The position numbers and the translations under genes are program-made. The notes beneath the pieces were generated by a model. That model did not search any database and was not told the DNA's origin. It worked only from the letters and a program-made list of their open reading frames with translations. Of a stretch of 64,000 nucleotides of DNA, positions 33,358 to 41,593 are shown in pieces. Location: the NCBI GenBank assembly GCA_016792805.1, contig JAEUHX010000057.1:17438-81437 (forward strand). The letters run 5' to 3'. Every line of letters begins with the position of its first letter. Position 1 is the stretch's first letter. Source of the stretch: Planctomycetota bacterium. Lineage in GTDB: Bacteria; Planctomycetota; UBA1135; JACQFD01.

Positions 33358-36300
33358 ATGTCCCGTTCCCTGGTGCTCATCGCGCTCGTGCTTGCGCTCA
33401 TCTGTGGAGCGGTTGCGTTCCTCCTCCTGGACCAGGAGGTCGGTGCCGCGGAGGACCATTCCAAGGGCGGTGCCGCCGCAGCCGACGTGCGCACGGATGC
33501 TCGCGATGAGACGGCGAGTTCGACCGCCGATTCTGCACGCGACGAAGCCGGGCCGACGAAGCCGGATGAAGTGAAGCCTCCGGTCGCCAGTGTCACGGGA
33601 CAATCGGAGGAGGAGGCCCAGCGTGGAGCTTTTGTGGTGAAGGGCCAAGTGGTCGGGCCCGACCGCAAGCCCATCGCCAATGCGGAAGTGACACTGGCGC
33701 GCCCCGGCTACGGCGGCGCAACGGCGCTCTCGGTGCTCGCGCTGTCGAAGCCCGACGGAAAATTTGTGATCGGCGCGCCGGAGCGGACGGGCTGGGGCTG
33801 GCACGTCGAGGCGCGGTCGTCGGGCTTCGCCGCGACGGAAATCTTGAGCCTCAATGCATGGTCCGGCGAACTCGACCTCGGGGTCCTGGTTCTGTATCCT
33901 CCGTCGACGCTCTCCGGGCGCGTGCTCGATCGTGACGGACGTCCGATCGCGGGAGCCAAGATTTATGTGCGCTCCCGCTCCGAGGAGATCTGGTCCGACG
34001 AATGGACGGAAGACAACGAATCCGCCCCGGCGAAGGAATCCCAGACGCCGAAGGCGGTGTCAGCGGCCGACGGCAGCTACGCCGTCTCGAATCTTCCAGT
34101 CGGAAGAGTAACATTTGGAGCTGAGGCCGCCGGCTTCGCCGACGCGGTACGCCCGAATGCCGTGCTGAAGGCCGACGGGTCGAACACGATGGACCTGATC
34201 CTCCAGCCGGAGGACCCGCTGAGCGGAATTGTGGTGGATGAGCAGGGAAGCACGCTCGAAAAAGTGCGCGTCGCAGCGGGCTTCCAGGATGCGCGGCGCG
34301 CGTTCTGGCGGCAGCCGGCGGCTACCGACCCCCAAGGACGTTTCACGATTCGCGGGCTGCCGACGTCGCGGCAAAATATTAATGTCACACTTCGCAAGCT
34401 CGGCTACGGAATGGTATGGATGGAGGGTATGAAGCTCCCGGCCGACGAGCGCTACACCCTCAAGAAAGTGACCACGTTCCTCGTGCGCGCGCAGGCTGCC
34501 GAAGGTGCGGCGAAGCCGGTCATCCGCACGGTCGGATTCGAATCGCGCCGAAAGAACAATTCCTTCGGCGGCGTCAATGAGATCGACAGGTCGCAGCGGC
34601 AAGTCTTGGCGCCTGACCAGTGGAAGATACAAATGGAAGGATCCGGCATGCGCCGGCTCGTGGTGACAACCGTTTCGAACGAGGTCGGCCGATCGCAGGA
34701 GTTCGACCCGAAGAACCTCACTGCCGAAACGGAAGTTGTCGCGGTCCTGGACCGCCTCGGATCGGTGACCGGAAAAGTGCAGAAGAGCGACTTGACGCCC
34801 GTCGCCGGCGTGACGCTGGAGATCAACCTGATTCAGCGCAACCAATATTCCGGCGGCGCACCGATCACGGCGATCTCCTCGGCGGACGGCACGTTCGCCT
34901 TTCCGTCGGCTCCTCCGGGCGCGTCGAATATCACGATTCGATCGAAAGACTGGGTGAGCAATCCGGTCAAAGTCGAGGTGGCAGCCGGCGAGAAGCGCGA
35001 GGGTGTCGAGATCGTGGTCGCCAAGGCCTCGCGAATTGTTGGAACACTGAAGGTGGGCGGCAAGGCTCCCGGCGAGCCGATTCCCATCGCTGTGCACCAG
35101 GTGAAGCAGTACGAGCACGGCGTGAATTGGAACTTCCTCAGCTACGCCACCACCAATGAAGCCGGGGAGTACATCACAGGGCCGGTGCCTTCCGGACGTA
35201 TCGCGCTGGTTCCGAAGCGGCCGACGGACACCGAGGACGGCTCGACGCGCACGCTCGATCGCGAGATTCCAAACGTCGGATGGGGCGAGCGCGCGGCCCA
35301 GTGGCCCTGGGTCGTGGAGACGCCCGCCGAGGGTGAGGCGCGCCTCGATATCGACATGCCGGTCACGCGCCCGTCGATCGTGAAGGGACATGTAAGCATC
35401 AACGGCGAGGGACGTGCCGGCCTTCAATTGTGGGCTTCCAACGAGCAGGGCGATGAGTGGAACTGGGATACGACGGCCGCCGATGGGCGGTTCCGGTTCC
35501 GCCTGAACACGGCTGGGCAGTTGACCGTTCAGCTCTGGGGCGAAGGGTTCAACGAGTTGCGCCAGATTTCCGTCGCGGAGGGCGAGGAGCGCGAAGTGAA
35601 CTTTGATCTCTCCTCCGGCGGCATCGAGGGCCAAGTGGCCGACCCGTCGGGCGTGGCCGTCGTGGCGCAAGTTCGGCTCGAGCGCCAGCGCGACAAGGGG
35701 AATGACAACGGCTGGTCTTGGAACATGCCGGAGATGCTCACCAAAGGAAACGGAAGCTACACTTTCGAAGAGATCCCTGCGGGCAGCTACCGCGCCGTGG
35801 CGACCGATCCCAAGCGCCGCTACGCCACAGTGGCGTCGGAAGTGTTTACTTTGAGCGCCCGCGAGAAGCTCCAGGTGCCGCTGCTGCGGATGCCGATCGC
35901 GTCTCCCCTACTCGTCGTGGCGCGCGACCCCGAGGGCAAGCCCGTGAGCGGAAGAGTGACAATTACAGCTCCGCCGGGCTCCGAACCGCTGGCACGCAAA
36001 TCGGTGTCGGCTACGGTGCGTTCCGGAGCGGCGCGCGTCTATCGGCTGCGCCCGGGCCCGCTGACCGTCAAGTTCACTGCCAATAATCCCAAACAGTGGA
36101 TCGGCGGCGAGCAGACGGTCACGCTCGGCGCCGACGGCTCAGAAGTGATGGCGCTTTTCGAGGTGAAGCGCCGCGAAGAGAAGGGCGGCTCCGGAGTTCC
36201 ATCCGAGAACAGCGGAGCACCCGTCCCCGCTCCGATGGTCATGGAGTCGGTCGGCTACCTCGGCTCCAGCGCATCCATCGAAGTCAGCGGCGGCCACATT

Positions 36301-36444
36301 GTCTACAGCGGCGGCATGGACGCGATGGAGGGTGATGTTTCCTGGGTGTCGACGTCCTTTGGCCCCTTTGGCCCTGGTGGCGGCAGTGGCGACACCGAGA
36401 GCGTGCCCTTCCCGCCGAACCTTCCGCCGCTCCCGGGAAAGTAA
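33358..36444 (+). CDS. Giant exported multi-repeat carboxypeptidase-regulatory-like protein
   Basis: A 1028-residue protein with an N-terminal hydrophobic segment (SLVLIALVLALICGAVAFLLL) acting as signal or anchor, an acidic Asp/Thr/Ala linker (30-80), and then about eight beta-sandwich repeats. Repeat hallmarks include VVGPDRKPIANAEVTLARPG, LSGRVLDRDGRPIAGAKIYVRS with AADGSYAVSNLPVG, LSGIVVDEQGSTLEKVRVAAG with DPQGRFTIRGLP, and VTGKVQKSDLTPVAGVTLEI with SADGTFAFPSAPPG. A C-terminal Gly/Pro-rich region ends the protein. ATG 33358 is preceded by caggag (33343-33348), one of the better Shine-Dalgarno sites here. No catalytic module is fused to the repeats, so it is probably a structural or adhesive cell-surface or periplasmic protein. 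Confidence 0.85.
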   Translation: MSRSLVLIALVLALICGAVAFLLLDQEVGAAEDHSKGGAAAADVRTDARDETASSTADSARDEAGPTKPDEVKPPVASVTGQSEEEAQRGAFVVKGQVVGPDRKPIANAEVTLARPGYGGATALSVLALSKPDGKFVIGAPERTGWGWHVEARSSGFAATEILSLNAWSGELDLGVLVLYPPSTLSGRVLDRDGRPIAGAKIYVRSRSEEIWSDEWTEDNESAPAKESQTPKAVSAADGSYAVSNLPVGRVTFGAEAAGFADAVRPNAVLKADGSNTMDLILQPEDPLSGIVVDEQGSTLEKVRVAAGFQDARRAFWRQPAATDPQGRFTIRGLPTSRQNINVTLRKLGYGMVWMEGMKLPADERYTLKKVTTFLVRAQAAEGAAKPVIRTVGFESRRKNNSFGGVNEIDRSQRQVLAPDQWKIQMEGSGMRRLVVTTVSNEVGRSQEFDPKNLTAETEVVAVLDRLGSVTGKVQKSDLTPVAGVTLEINLIQRNQYSGGAPITAISSADGTFAFPSAPPGASNITIRSKDWVSNPVKVEVAAGEKREGVEIVVAKASRIVGTLKVGGKAPGEPIPIAVHQVKQYEHGVNWNFLSYATTNEAGEYITGPVPSGRIALVPKRPTDTEDGSTRTLDREIPNVGWGERAAQWPWVVETPAEGEARLDIDMPVTRPSIVKGHVSINGEGRAGLQLWASNEQGDEWNWDTTAADGRFRFRLNTAGQLTVQLWGEGFNELRQISVAEGEEREVNFDLSSGGIEGQVADPSGVAVVAQVRLERQRDKGNDNGWSWNMPEMLTKGNGSYTFEEIPAGSYRAVATDPKRRYATVASEVFTLSAREKLQVPLLRMPIASPLLVVARDPEGKPVSGRVTITAPPGSEPLARKSVSATVRSGAARVYRLRPGPLTVKFTANNPKQWIGGEQTVTLGADGSEVMALFEVKRREEKGGSGVPSENSGAPVPAPMVMESVGYLGSSASIEVSGGHIVYSGGMDAMEGDVSWVSTSFGPFGPGGGSGDTESVPFPPNLPPLPGK

Positions 36445-36452
36445 CAGAATCG

Positions 36453-38429
36453 CTACGAGCAGACGTCGAGGGAGTCGCGCGAATGCGACTCCCAGTCGAC
36501 GCGCTCTTCGTCGTCGGGGCGCCCGCGCCGGGCGCTTCCTTTCGCGCGCGGCAGCTTGGCGAGCAGATCGGGGCGGCCTGCTGCGAGCAGTGCTTCCTCA
36601 CACCAGGGACGGTTCTCCGGGAACTTCCACTGCATGAGTGCCTTGTGGAGGCGTCGTTCCCGGTCTCCCTTCGGAACATAGACGGCCTCCCGCGTGATCG
36701 GGTCGATTCCGGCGGCGTATTGCACGCAGGCGCGGGTCATCGGGAGCGGGATGAACTCCTGAACCTGCTCCGGGGAATAGTTGCGTTCGACGAGCCTCTC
36801 GAAGAGCTGAACCGCCGCAGCCAGCGTCGTACCCGGGTGGCCGGCGATGAAGTAGTTCACAAGATACTGATCCTTCCCGATGTCGGAGCATGCCTCCCGG
36901 TAGCGCTCCTCGAAGGCTTCGTACTTATCGAACGAAGGCTTGTTCATCAGTGCGAGGACCTCGTCGCTCGCATGCTCCGGCGCAAGCTTCATGCGGCCGC
37001 TTGTGTGATGTTTGACGAGATCCTGGAAGAGCGCTTCGCCAGCCTTTCCCTCCAGCATGTCGTAGCGGACACCGCTCGAGACGAAGGCGTGCTCGACCCC
37101 GGGCACATTGCGCACCATCTCGAGGAGCTTGCGGTATCCCTCGGCCTGGGTATCGATGCGAAGTGCAGGGCACAGATCGGGCGAGAGGCAATCTCGGTCG
37201 AGGCACGCCTCGCCCCGTTCGAGACGCTTGCACCCAAGACCATACATATTGGCTGTGGGGCCGCCGACGTCGGAAATAGTGCCTTTGAAATCGATGTGCT
37301 TCGCGAGCGCAGCCGCCTCGCGCACGACGCTCTCCGGCGAGCGCTGCTGGATTGAGCGCCCCTGGTGAAATGTGATCGAGCAGAAGGAGCAGTCGGCCAT
37401 GCAGCCGCGATGCGTATTGATCGACCAGCGCACCGGCGCGAGCGCCGCCACGCCCCCGGCCTCGTCGTACTTCGGGTGCCAATCCCGCGTGTACGGAAGA
37501 TCATAATACTCATCCACTTCGGCGGGCGTGCTCGGCGGATAGGGAGGATACTGAACCACCCACCGCTCGCCATGTTTTTGTGCGATCGGCCGGCTCTTCG
37601 GAGAGTTCTCACATCGGACCGCATCGAAGAGCGGCACGAGTTCGCGCGGATCGGCCGCAATCTCCTCATAGCTCGGTGCGATGCGGGCATTGGGAACGTC
37701 GTCGGCGCGCCGCCGAATAATGCAACTCATCGGGATGCCGTCGAGTTCGTCGGCAAGCTGCGAGCGCTGAGGCTCGGATTTCTCGAGCCTGCGCTCGAGG
37801 CGCCGGGCGACCTCGAGCGCTTGCCGCTCCGCCATTCCCCACAAAAGTAGATCGGCCTTCGAATCGATCAGAATCGAGCGGCGGATGGCATCATCCCAAT
37901 AATCGTAGTAGGCGAGCCGCCGGCCCGATGCTTCGAGGCCGCCGACGACGACCGGCGTGCCGGGGTACGCGGCGCGGCACGCGGCCGTGTAGGCGATCGT
38001 CGCGCGGTTCGGCCGCGGCTCCGCTCCGCGCGGACGATACACATCCCCACGGCGACGGCGCTTCGCCGCCGTATAATTGGTCACCATCGAGTCAATCGTT
38101 CCGGCGGTGACTCCAAAGAAAAGCCTTGGGCGGCCGAGGGCTCGGAAATCCTCAACCTTCTTGTGGTCAGGCATGGCGAGCATGCCGACGCGGTATCCCT
38201 TGGAGGCGAGATAGCGGCCGATCACCGCAGCGCCGAACGACGGGTGGTCGACGTAGGCGTCGCCCGACACGATCACAATGTCGAGCTCCTCCCAACCGCG
38301 GGCGCGTGCCTCCTCGAGAGTCGTCGGAAGGAGCGCGGCGATGCGTTCGGCTGCGGTCGGGGGTTTTTGGAAGGGGCGGCGCACGGCAATTCGGGGTTCA
38401 AGGATGGCCGCGCTCGATGGCTTCGCCAC
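36453..38429 (-). CDS. YgiQ/UPF0313-family radical SAM protein
   Basis: A 658-residue protein. The N-terminal YgiQ domain (about 30-320) starts near LPTTLEEARARGWEELDIVIVSGDAYVDHPSFGAAVIGR, the diagnostic UPF0313 sequence. The radical SAM cluster motif is C343-x3-C347-x2-C350 in HRGCMADCSFCS. The C-terminal third contains FIPLPMTRACVQYAAGIDP and a Lys/Arg-rich end. The reaction of this family is not established. It ends 8 nt from the convergent giant exported protein gene and starts 36 nt after the diguanylate cyclase stop, so it may share that transcript. Confidence 0.93.
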   Translation of the reverse strand: MAKPSSAAILEPRIAVRRPFQKPPTAAERIAALLPTTLEEARARGWEELDIVIVSGDAYVDHPSFGAAVIGRYLASKGYRVGMLAMPDHKKVEDFRALGRPRLFFGVTAGTIDSMVTNYTAAKRRRRGDVYRPRGAEPRPNRATIAYTAACRAAYPGTPVVVGGLEASGRRLAYYDYWDDAIRRSILIDSKADLLLWGMAERQALEVARRLERRLEKSEPQRSQLADELDGIPMSCIIRRRADDVPNARIAPSYEEIAADPRELVPLFDAVRCENSPKSRPIAQKHGERWVVQYPPYPPSTPAEVDEYYDLPYTRDWHPKYDEAGGVAALAPVRWSINTHRGCMADCSFCSITFHQGRSIQQRSPESVVREAAALAKHIDFKGTISDVGGPTANMYGLGCKRLERGEACLDRDCLSPDLCPALRIDTQAEGYRKLLEMVRNVPGVEHAFVSSGVRYDMLEGKAGEALFQDLVKHHTSGRMKLAPEHASDEVLALMNKPSFDKYEAFEERYREACSDIGKDQYLVNYFIAGHPGTTLAAAVQLFERLVERNYSPEQVQEFIPLPMTRACVQYAAGIDPITREAVYVPKGDRERRLHKALMQWKFPENRPWCEEALLAAGRPDLLAKLPRAKGSARRGRPDDEERVDWESHSRDSLDVCS

Positions 38430-38465
38430 TCCCGCTGCGCCGACGTGCCTCCCCTCCGGCCTCCG

Positions 38466-40313
38466 TCAGCTCGGCCGTACGGAGTCGGACTCTGCGACGG
38501 GCCGCGACGAGGCGCCCGGCCGCGATCGCTTGGCGGCATAGAGGGCCCGATCCGCCTGCGCCAGCAGATCTGCGAGGCTCGCTGGGCGGGGTCCCATTTC
38601 CGCCACACCGGCGCTGATGCCGATCGGCTCATGGATCCCCGGGATCGAATGCTCGCGGAGCGCCGCGCGGACGCGATCGACCACGGCGATGGCGCTCGTG
38701 GCGGCTGAGCCGGGCAGCAACAGCGCGAATTCGTCGCCGCCAATCCGAGCCGCGAGGTCGGTCTCGCGAATCGACGCCCGCAACGCCCCCGCCACGGCGA
38801 CGAGCGCGCGATCACCCCCATCGTGCCCGTAGGCGTCGTTGATCTGTTTGAACCGGTCGATGTCAAGCGCGACCACGGCGAAGGGAATCCCCTGCCGCTG
38901 TGCGAGCGCGATCTGCTTCGCGCCGAACTCCTCGAGCCGGCGGCGATTGGCGAGCGCCGTGAGAGGATCGGTCGTGCTGCGTTCGATCGACTCGGCCAGC
39001 ATGCGGGCGTTCTCAAGCGCCGGCGCGAGCAATCTCACTAATGTTGCCGCAAGGGCGGGCGAAAACGATCCGTAGTCGCGCGCGCGCGCCGGCCAAAAGT
39101 GAACCACACCAATCTGGCCGGATGCGCCGTAAAGCGGAAGGCAAAGAATCTTCGCATCGTGGACGGGCTTCGCGGGACACCCGCTGCACCAAATCGCCGT
39201 CGCGCCCTCTCCGCCTCCGGCTCGGAACGCGGGGCACGACTCCGGGCTCTCCACAATTCGTAATGGCCGCGATCTGCCCGCCTCGGGCGTCGTCGGAATC
39301 TCCTCAAAAAAATCCCCAACGGGAACTCGGCGGAGGACCTCAATTCTCTCGAGCGCGAGCGCTCCCTGCACTTTTTGGCAGAAGACACGGGCAATCTCCG
39401 CCTCGGAGCGCACGCGCGAGACGTCGAGCACGAGGTCCTGGGCCAGCTCGAGCTCGCGCTGTCGGGCGTTCGCGCTTTCGCGCTCGCTGCGCGTCTCGGC
39501 GCGCGCGCGGTCGAGCGCGAGCCCGAGCGCGTTGAGCCGATGATTGACATCCCCAATCTCGGCATAGGACTCGAGCTGGCGAGGCCCGAGCTCGCCGCGC
39601 TCCAGCGCGCCCACATGGTCGGAGATCAGGCGCAGCGATCGGCGCGTGCGGCGGATCGCCTGCAGCGTCGTGAGCCAGGTGGCGACGCCGCCGACAAAGC
39701 CAAGCGCCAGCAGCATCCAGGCCCTCGAGAGCGTCGCGCCATGGAGCGCGGTCAGGCGCAAATCGAGCTCCGCACCGAGCTTGCGCGACGTGTCTGCGAG
39801 CGAGCGCTCCACCTCGCCGTAGGCGGCCGCCGCCTCGGCTCCTTTCCCCTCCTCCGACAACCTGCGCCAGCGCTTCACCGCCCCGGCCGTGCGGCTCACT
39901 CCAACGACGGTCCCGGTCGGAAATTCGCCGCCCTCCAGATGGAGACGCACCTCTTCGAGCGCCCCATCGACCACCTCCGCCCGCTCCACGATCGCATCGG
40001 GCTTGCGGGACTCGGGCGGGAGGGAGCGCACGGCGCGCTCATCGATGAGCGCAAGGTGCATGCGCTCCAGCCCGGTGAGGGCTCCCGACACATCGTCAAG
40101 GGCCTTCTGCGCCGGTCCCATCTGGCTTCGCTCGAAAACGAGGAACACCACCACGATGGAGAGGAACGCGAAGAGCAGCACCGCGCCTCCCGTGCGGATC
40201 GCGCCGACGAGCGACCCGGGGTCGCTCCCCCGGGGCAGTGAACGCTCGTGGCTCTCCGTCCTCTCGAGGATCTGAGGGGATTCGCGGATTCGAGGCTGAG
40301 TCGGCTCCGACAT
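38466..40313 (-). CDS. Membrane-bound diguanylate cyclase with GAF domain
   Basis: About 615 residues. An N-terminal membrane helix (GGAVLLFAFLSIVVVFLVF) and a second (AWMLLALGFVGGVATWL) bracket a periplasmic helical sensor of about 130 residues. A coiled linker leads to a GAF-like domain with a cysteine cluster (SCPAF ... WCSGCPA), and then the GGDEF domain. The active-site GGDEF is intact at about residues 525-529, and the inhibitory I-site RETD lies five residues before it, so the enzyme should make c-di-GMP and be product-inhibited. ATG 40313 is preferred; a start at 40352 adds 13 residues. Confidence 0.92.
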   Translation of the reverse strand: MSEPTQPRIRESPQILERTESHERSLPRGSDPGSLVGAIRTGGAVLLFAFLSIVVVFLVFERSQMGPAQKALDDVSGALTGLERMHLALIDERAVRSLPPESRKPDAIVERAEVVDGALEEVRLHLEGGEFPTGTVVGVSRTAGAVKRWRRLSEEGKGAEAAAAYGEVERSLADTSRKLGAELDLRLTALHGATLSRAWMLLALGFVGGVATWLTTLQAIRRTRRSLRLISDHVGALERGELGPRQLESYAEIGDVNHRLNALGLALDRARAETRSERESANARQRELELAQDLVLDVSRVRSEAEIARVFCQKVQGALALERIEVLRRVPVGDFFEEIPTTPEAGRSRPLRIVESPESCPAFRAGGGEGATAIWCSGCPAKPVHDAKILCLPLYGASGQIGVVHFWPARARDYGSFSPALAATLVRLLAPALENARMLAESIERSTTDPLTALANRRRLEEFGAKQIALAQRQGIPFAVVALDIDRFKQINDAYGHDGGDRALVAVAGALRASIRETDLAARIGGDEFALLLPGSAATSAIAVVDRVRAALREHSIPGIHEPIGISAGVAEMGPRPASLADLLAQADRALYAAKRSRPGASSRPVAESDSVRPS

Positions 40314-40430
40314 TCCGCTCGAGACCATCTGCCACGGGGGAGGGCGGTTCAAGGGGCCGCAAGACCGGAAAAATGTGCGGAGCGTCCCCTTGGATCTGCG
40401 CCTGCGGAACCCTGCGGCTTTGGGCGGCGC

Positions 40431-40462
40431 AAAAACGACACCACCCGCGCTTCCGCGGGTGG
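40431..40462 (-). terminator. Rho-independent terminator after rpmH
   Basis: A perfect 9-bp stem ccacccgcg / cgcgggtgg with a 4-nt loop (40441-40462). On the minus strand it is followed by tgtcgttttt, giving a T run at 40435-40431. It lies about 85 nt past the rpmH stop. Confidence 0.7.
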
Positions 40463-40545
40463 TCGCGCGAGCAGGAGCTCGCGGGATCGACGCTGGCGAG
40501 CCGAACCGATCGACGGCGCCGATCGACGGGTGCGCCAGCTTGCGG

Positions 40546-40680
40546 CTAGCCGACTCGGAACTTCCCGCTCTTCTGGCGCTTGCGCTTGATGATTCGACGG
40601 CCGCCCCGGGTCTTCGACCGGGTTCGGAAACCGACCTTACGGGCGCGCTTACGATTGCTACGCCGAGTGTTCGTCTTCAT
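40546..40680 (-). CDS. rpmH: 50S ribosomal protein L34
   Basis: A 44-residue very basic protein matching L34, a small component of the large ribosomal subunit: MKTNTRRSNRKRARKVGFRT followed by a KTRGGRRIIKRKRQKSGK-type end. The SNRKR ... GFR ... GGRRIIKRKR pattern and length are diagnostic. L34 genes usually lie next to rnpA, yidC and dnaA; here the downstream gene is a diguanylate cyclase and the upstream gene ends the AAA/VWA cluster, so the context is atypical. rnpA is not found downstream. A longer frame in register runs upstream into the VWA gene and is not credible. Confidence 0.95.
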   Translation of the reverse strand: MKTNTRRSNRKRARKVGFRTRSKTRGGRRIIKRKRQKSGKFRVG

Positions 40681-40700
40681 GGGGATCGTGGAGGTGGAAC

Positions 40701-40720
40701 CGGCTGGGGGCTCCCAGCCG
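40701..40720 (-). terminator. Hairpin between the VWA gene and rpmH
   Basis: A perfect 8-bp stem cggctggg / cccagccg with loop ggct, lying in the 94-nt gap between the last gene of the PspA-to-VWA cluster and rpmH. There is no T run. It may separate the cluster transcript from rpmH or form part of an rpmH leader. Confidence 0.4.
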
Positions 40721-40774
40721 CAAGGGGCGAAAAGTCTAAGGAGAGGCGCTCCCGGAGCAAGCGCGGAGACGCTG

Positions 40775-41584
40775 CTACTTGGAGGACGGCTGGGGGGGCT
40801 GTGGCTCGTCGGGCTGTCCCGGCGCGTTTGGAGAGTCGTCGGGAGCTTCGGCAAGGATCTCTCCGAAGACGCGGTCGACCACCGAGTCGAGATCGGCACC
40901 GTCGGCCGCGTGCACCTTGCCGCCCACTTCCTTAAGAAACTCGAACTGCTCCGCCTCCGTGTCGAAGGCGACGCAGTGGATGCGAATGGTGTGTTCGCTG
41001 TTGAGGTCGAGGATCGACGCCACAGAGGCCGGATCGTGCCCCACGGTGTTCTCGCCATCCGTCAGGACAAAGAGGTGGCGTTGCTGATAGGCCGTGGCGC
41101 CGAGCTGGCTTCCCGATACGAGGAGCGCGCCGCCGAGCGCCGTGCCTCCGTTGGGCGGAGGGATCTTACGAATCGCTTCGCGGAGCGCGGACGGCTCGAA
41201 CGCCGACATCGCGAGCTGCGTTCGAACGCCCTTCGAGAACGTGTACAGACCGACCTCGAATGGGACCCCCGGATGCTTCGCCGCCCAGGCCTCGCACTGC
41301 TTCACGATGGAGTCGAGAGCGCGCGCGGCGATCGCGGCCTTCGTTTCGCCGCTTCCCTTGGCGGGCGGCTTGCCCATGCTTCCCGAGGTATCCACCACAA
41401 TTCCAACGGCGAAGCCCGGCTTCGTCGGAGCTTGCACCGCGAGAATCTGTGCAAGCTCCGAATCCTCGGTAACGAGCACCCCTCCGGCGAACCAGAGCGT
41501 CGCAGCCATCAGTAAGATCAAGAATGCTCCGCAGCCGAAACAGCCGCAGAGGGCACGCTTGCGAGAGGCGTTTTTATGGGTCAT
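40775..41584 (-). CDS. Membrane-anchored VWA-domain protein (cluster gene 7)
   Basis: A 269-residue protein. One N-terminal transmembrane helix (CGCFGCGAFLILLMAATLWFAG, about 13-36) is followed by a von Willebrand A domain (about 55-240) with a complete metal site: DTSGSMG, the threonine in NGGTALGGAL, and the aspartate in LTDGEN. The Pro/Gln-rich tail is probably disordered. The Cys residues just before and in the helix are unusual. VWA proteins encoded beside AAA+ ATPases commonly act as metal-dependent adaptors. It starts 9 nt after the AAA+ gene stop and is the last gene of the seven-gene run. Confidence 0.9.
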   Translation of the reverse strand: MTHKNASRKRALCGCFGCGAFLILLMAATLWFAGGVLVTEDSELAQILAVQAPTKPGFAVGIVVDTSGSMGKPPAKGSGETKAAIAARALDSIVKQCEAWAAKHPGVPFEVGLYTFSKGVRTQLAMSAFEPSALREAIRKIPPPNGGTALGGALLVSGSQLGATAYQQRHLFVLTDGENTVGHDPASVASILDLNSEHTIRIHCVAFDTEAEQFEFLKEVGGKVHAADGADLDSVVDRVFGEILAEAPDDSPNAPGQPDEPQPPQPSSK

Positions 41585-41593
41585 GGATCGATC

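Noticed and set aside
34060..35670. A 536-codon open frame antisense to the giant exported protein
   Set aside because: It is a mirror frame of a well-supported repeat protein and shows no signal, domain or start context.
40701..40720. The hairpin before rpmH as an L34 autoregulatory leader
   Set aside because: The stem is real but too simple to call a ribosomal-protein leader; listed only as a hairpin.
40375..40935. A plus-strand frame overlapping rpmH
   Set aside because: rpmH on the other strand matches L34 residue by residue; the plus frame has no features.
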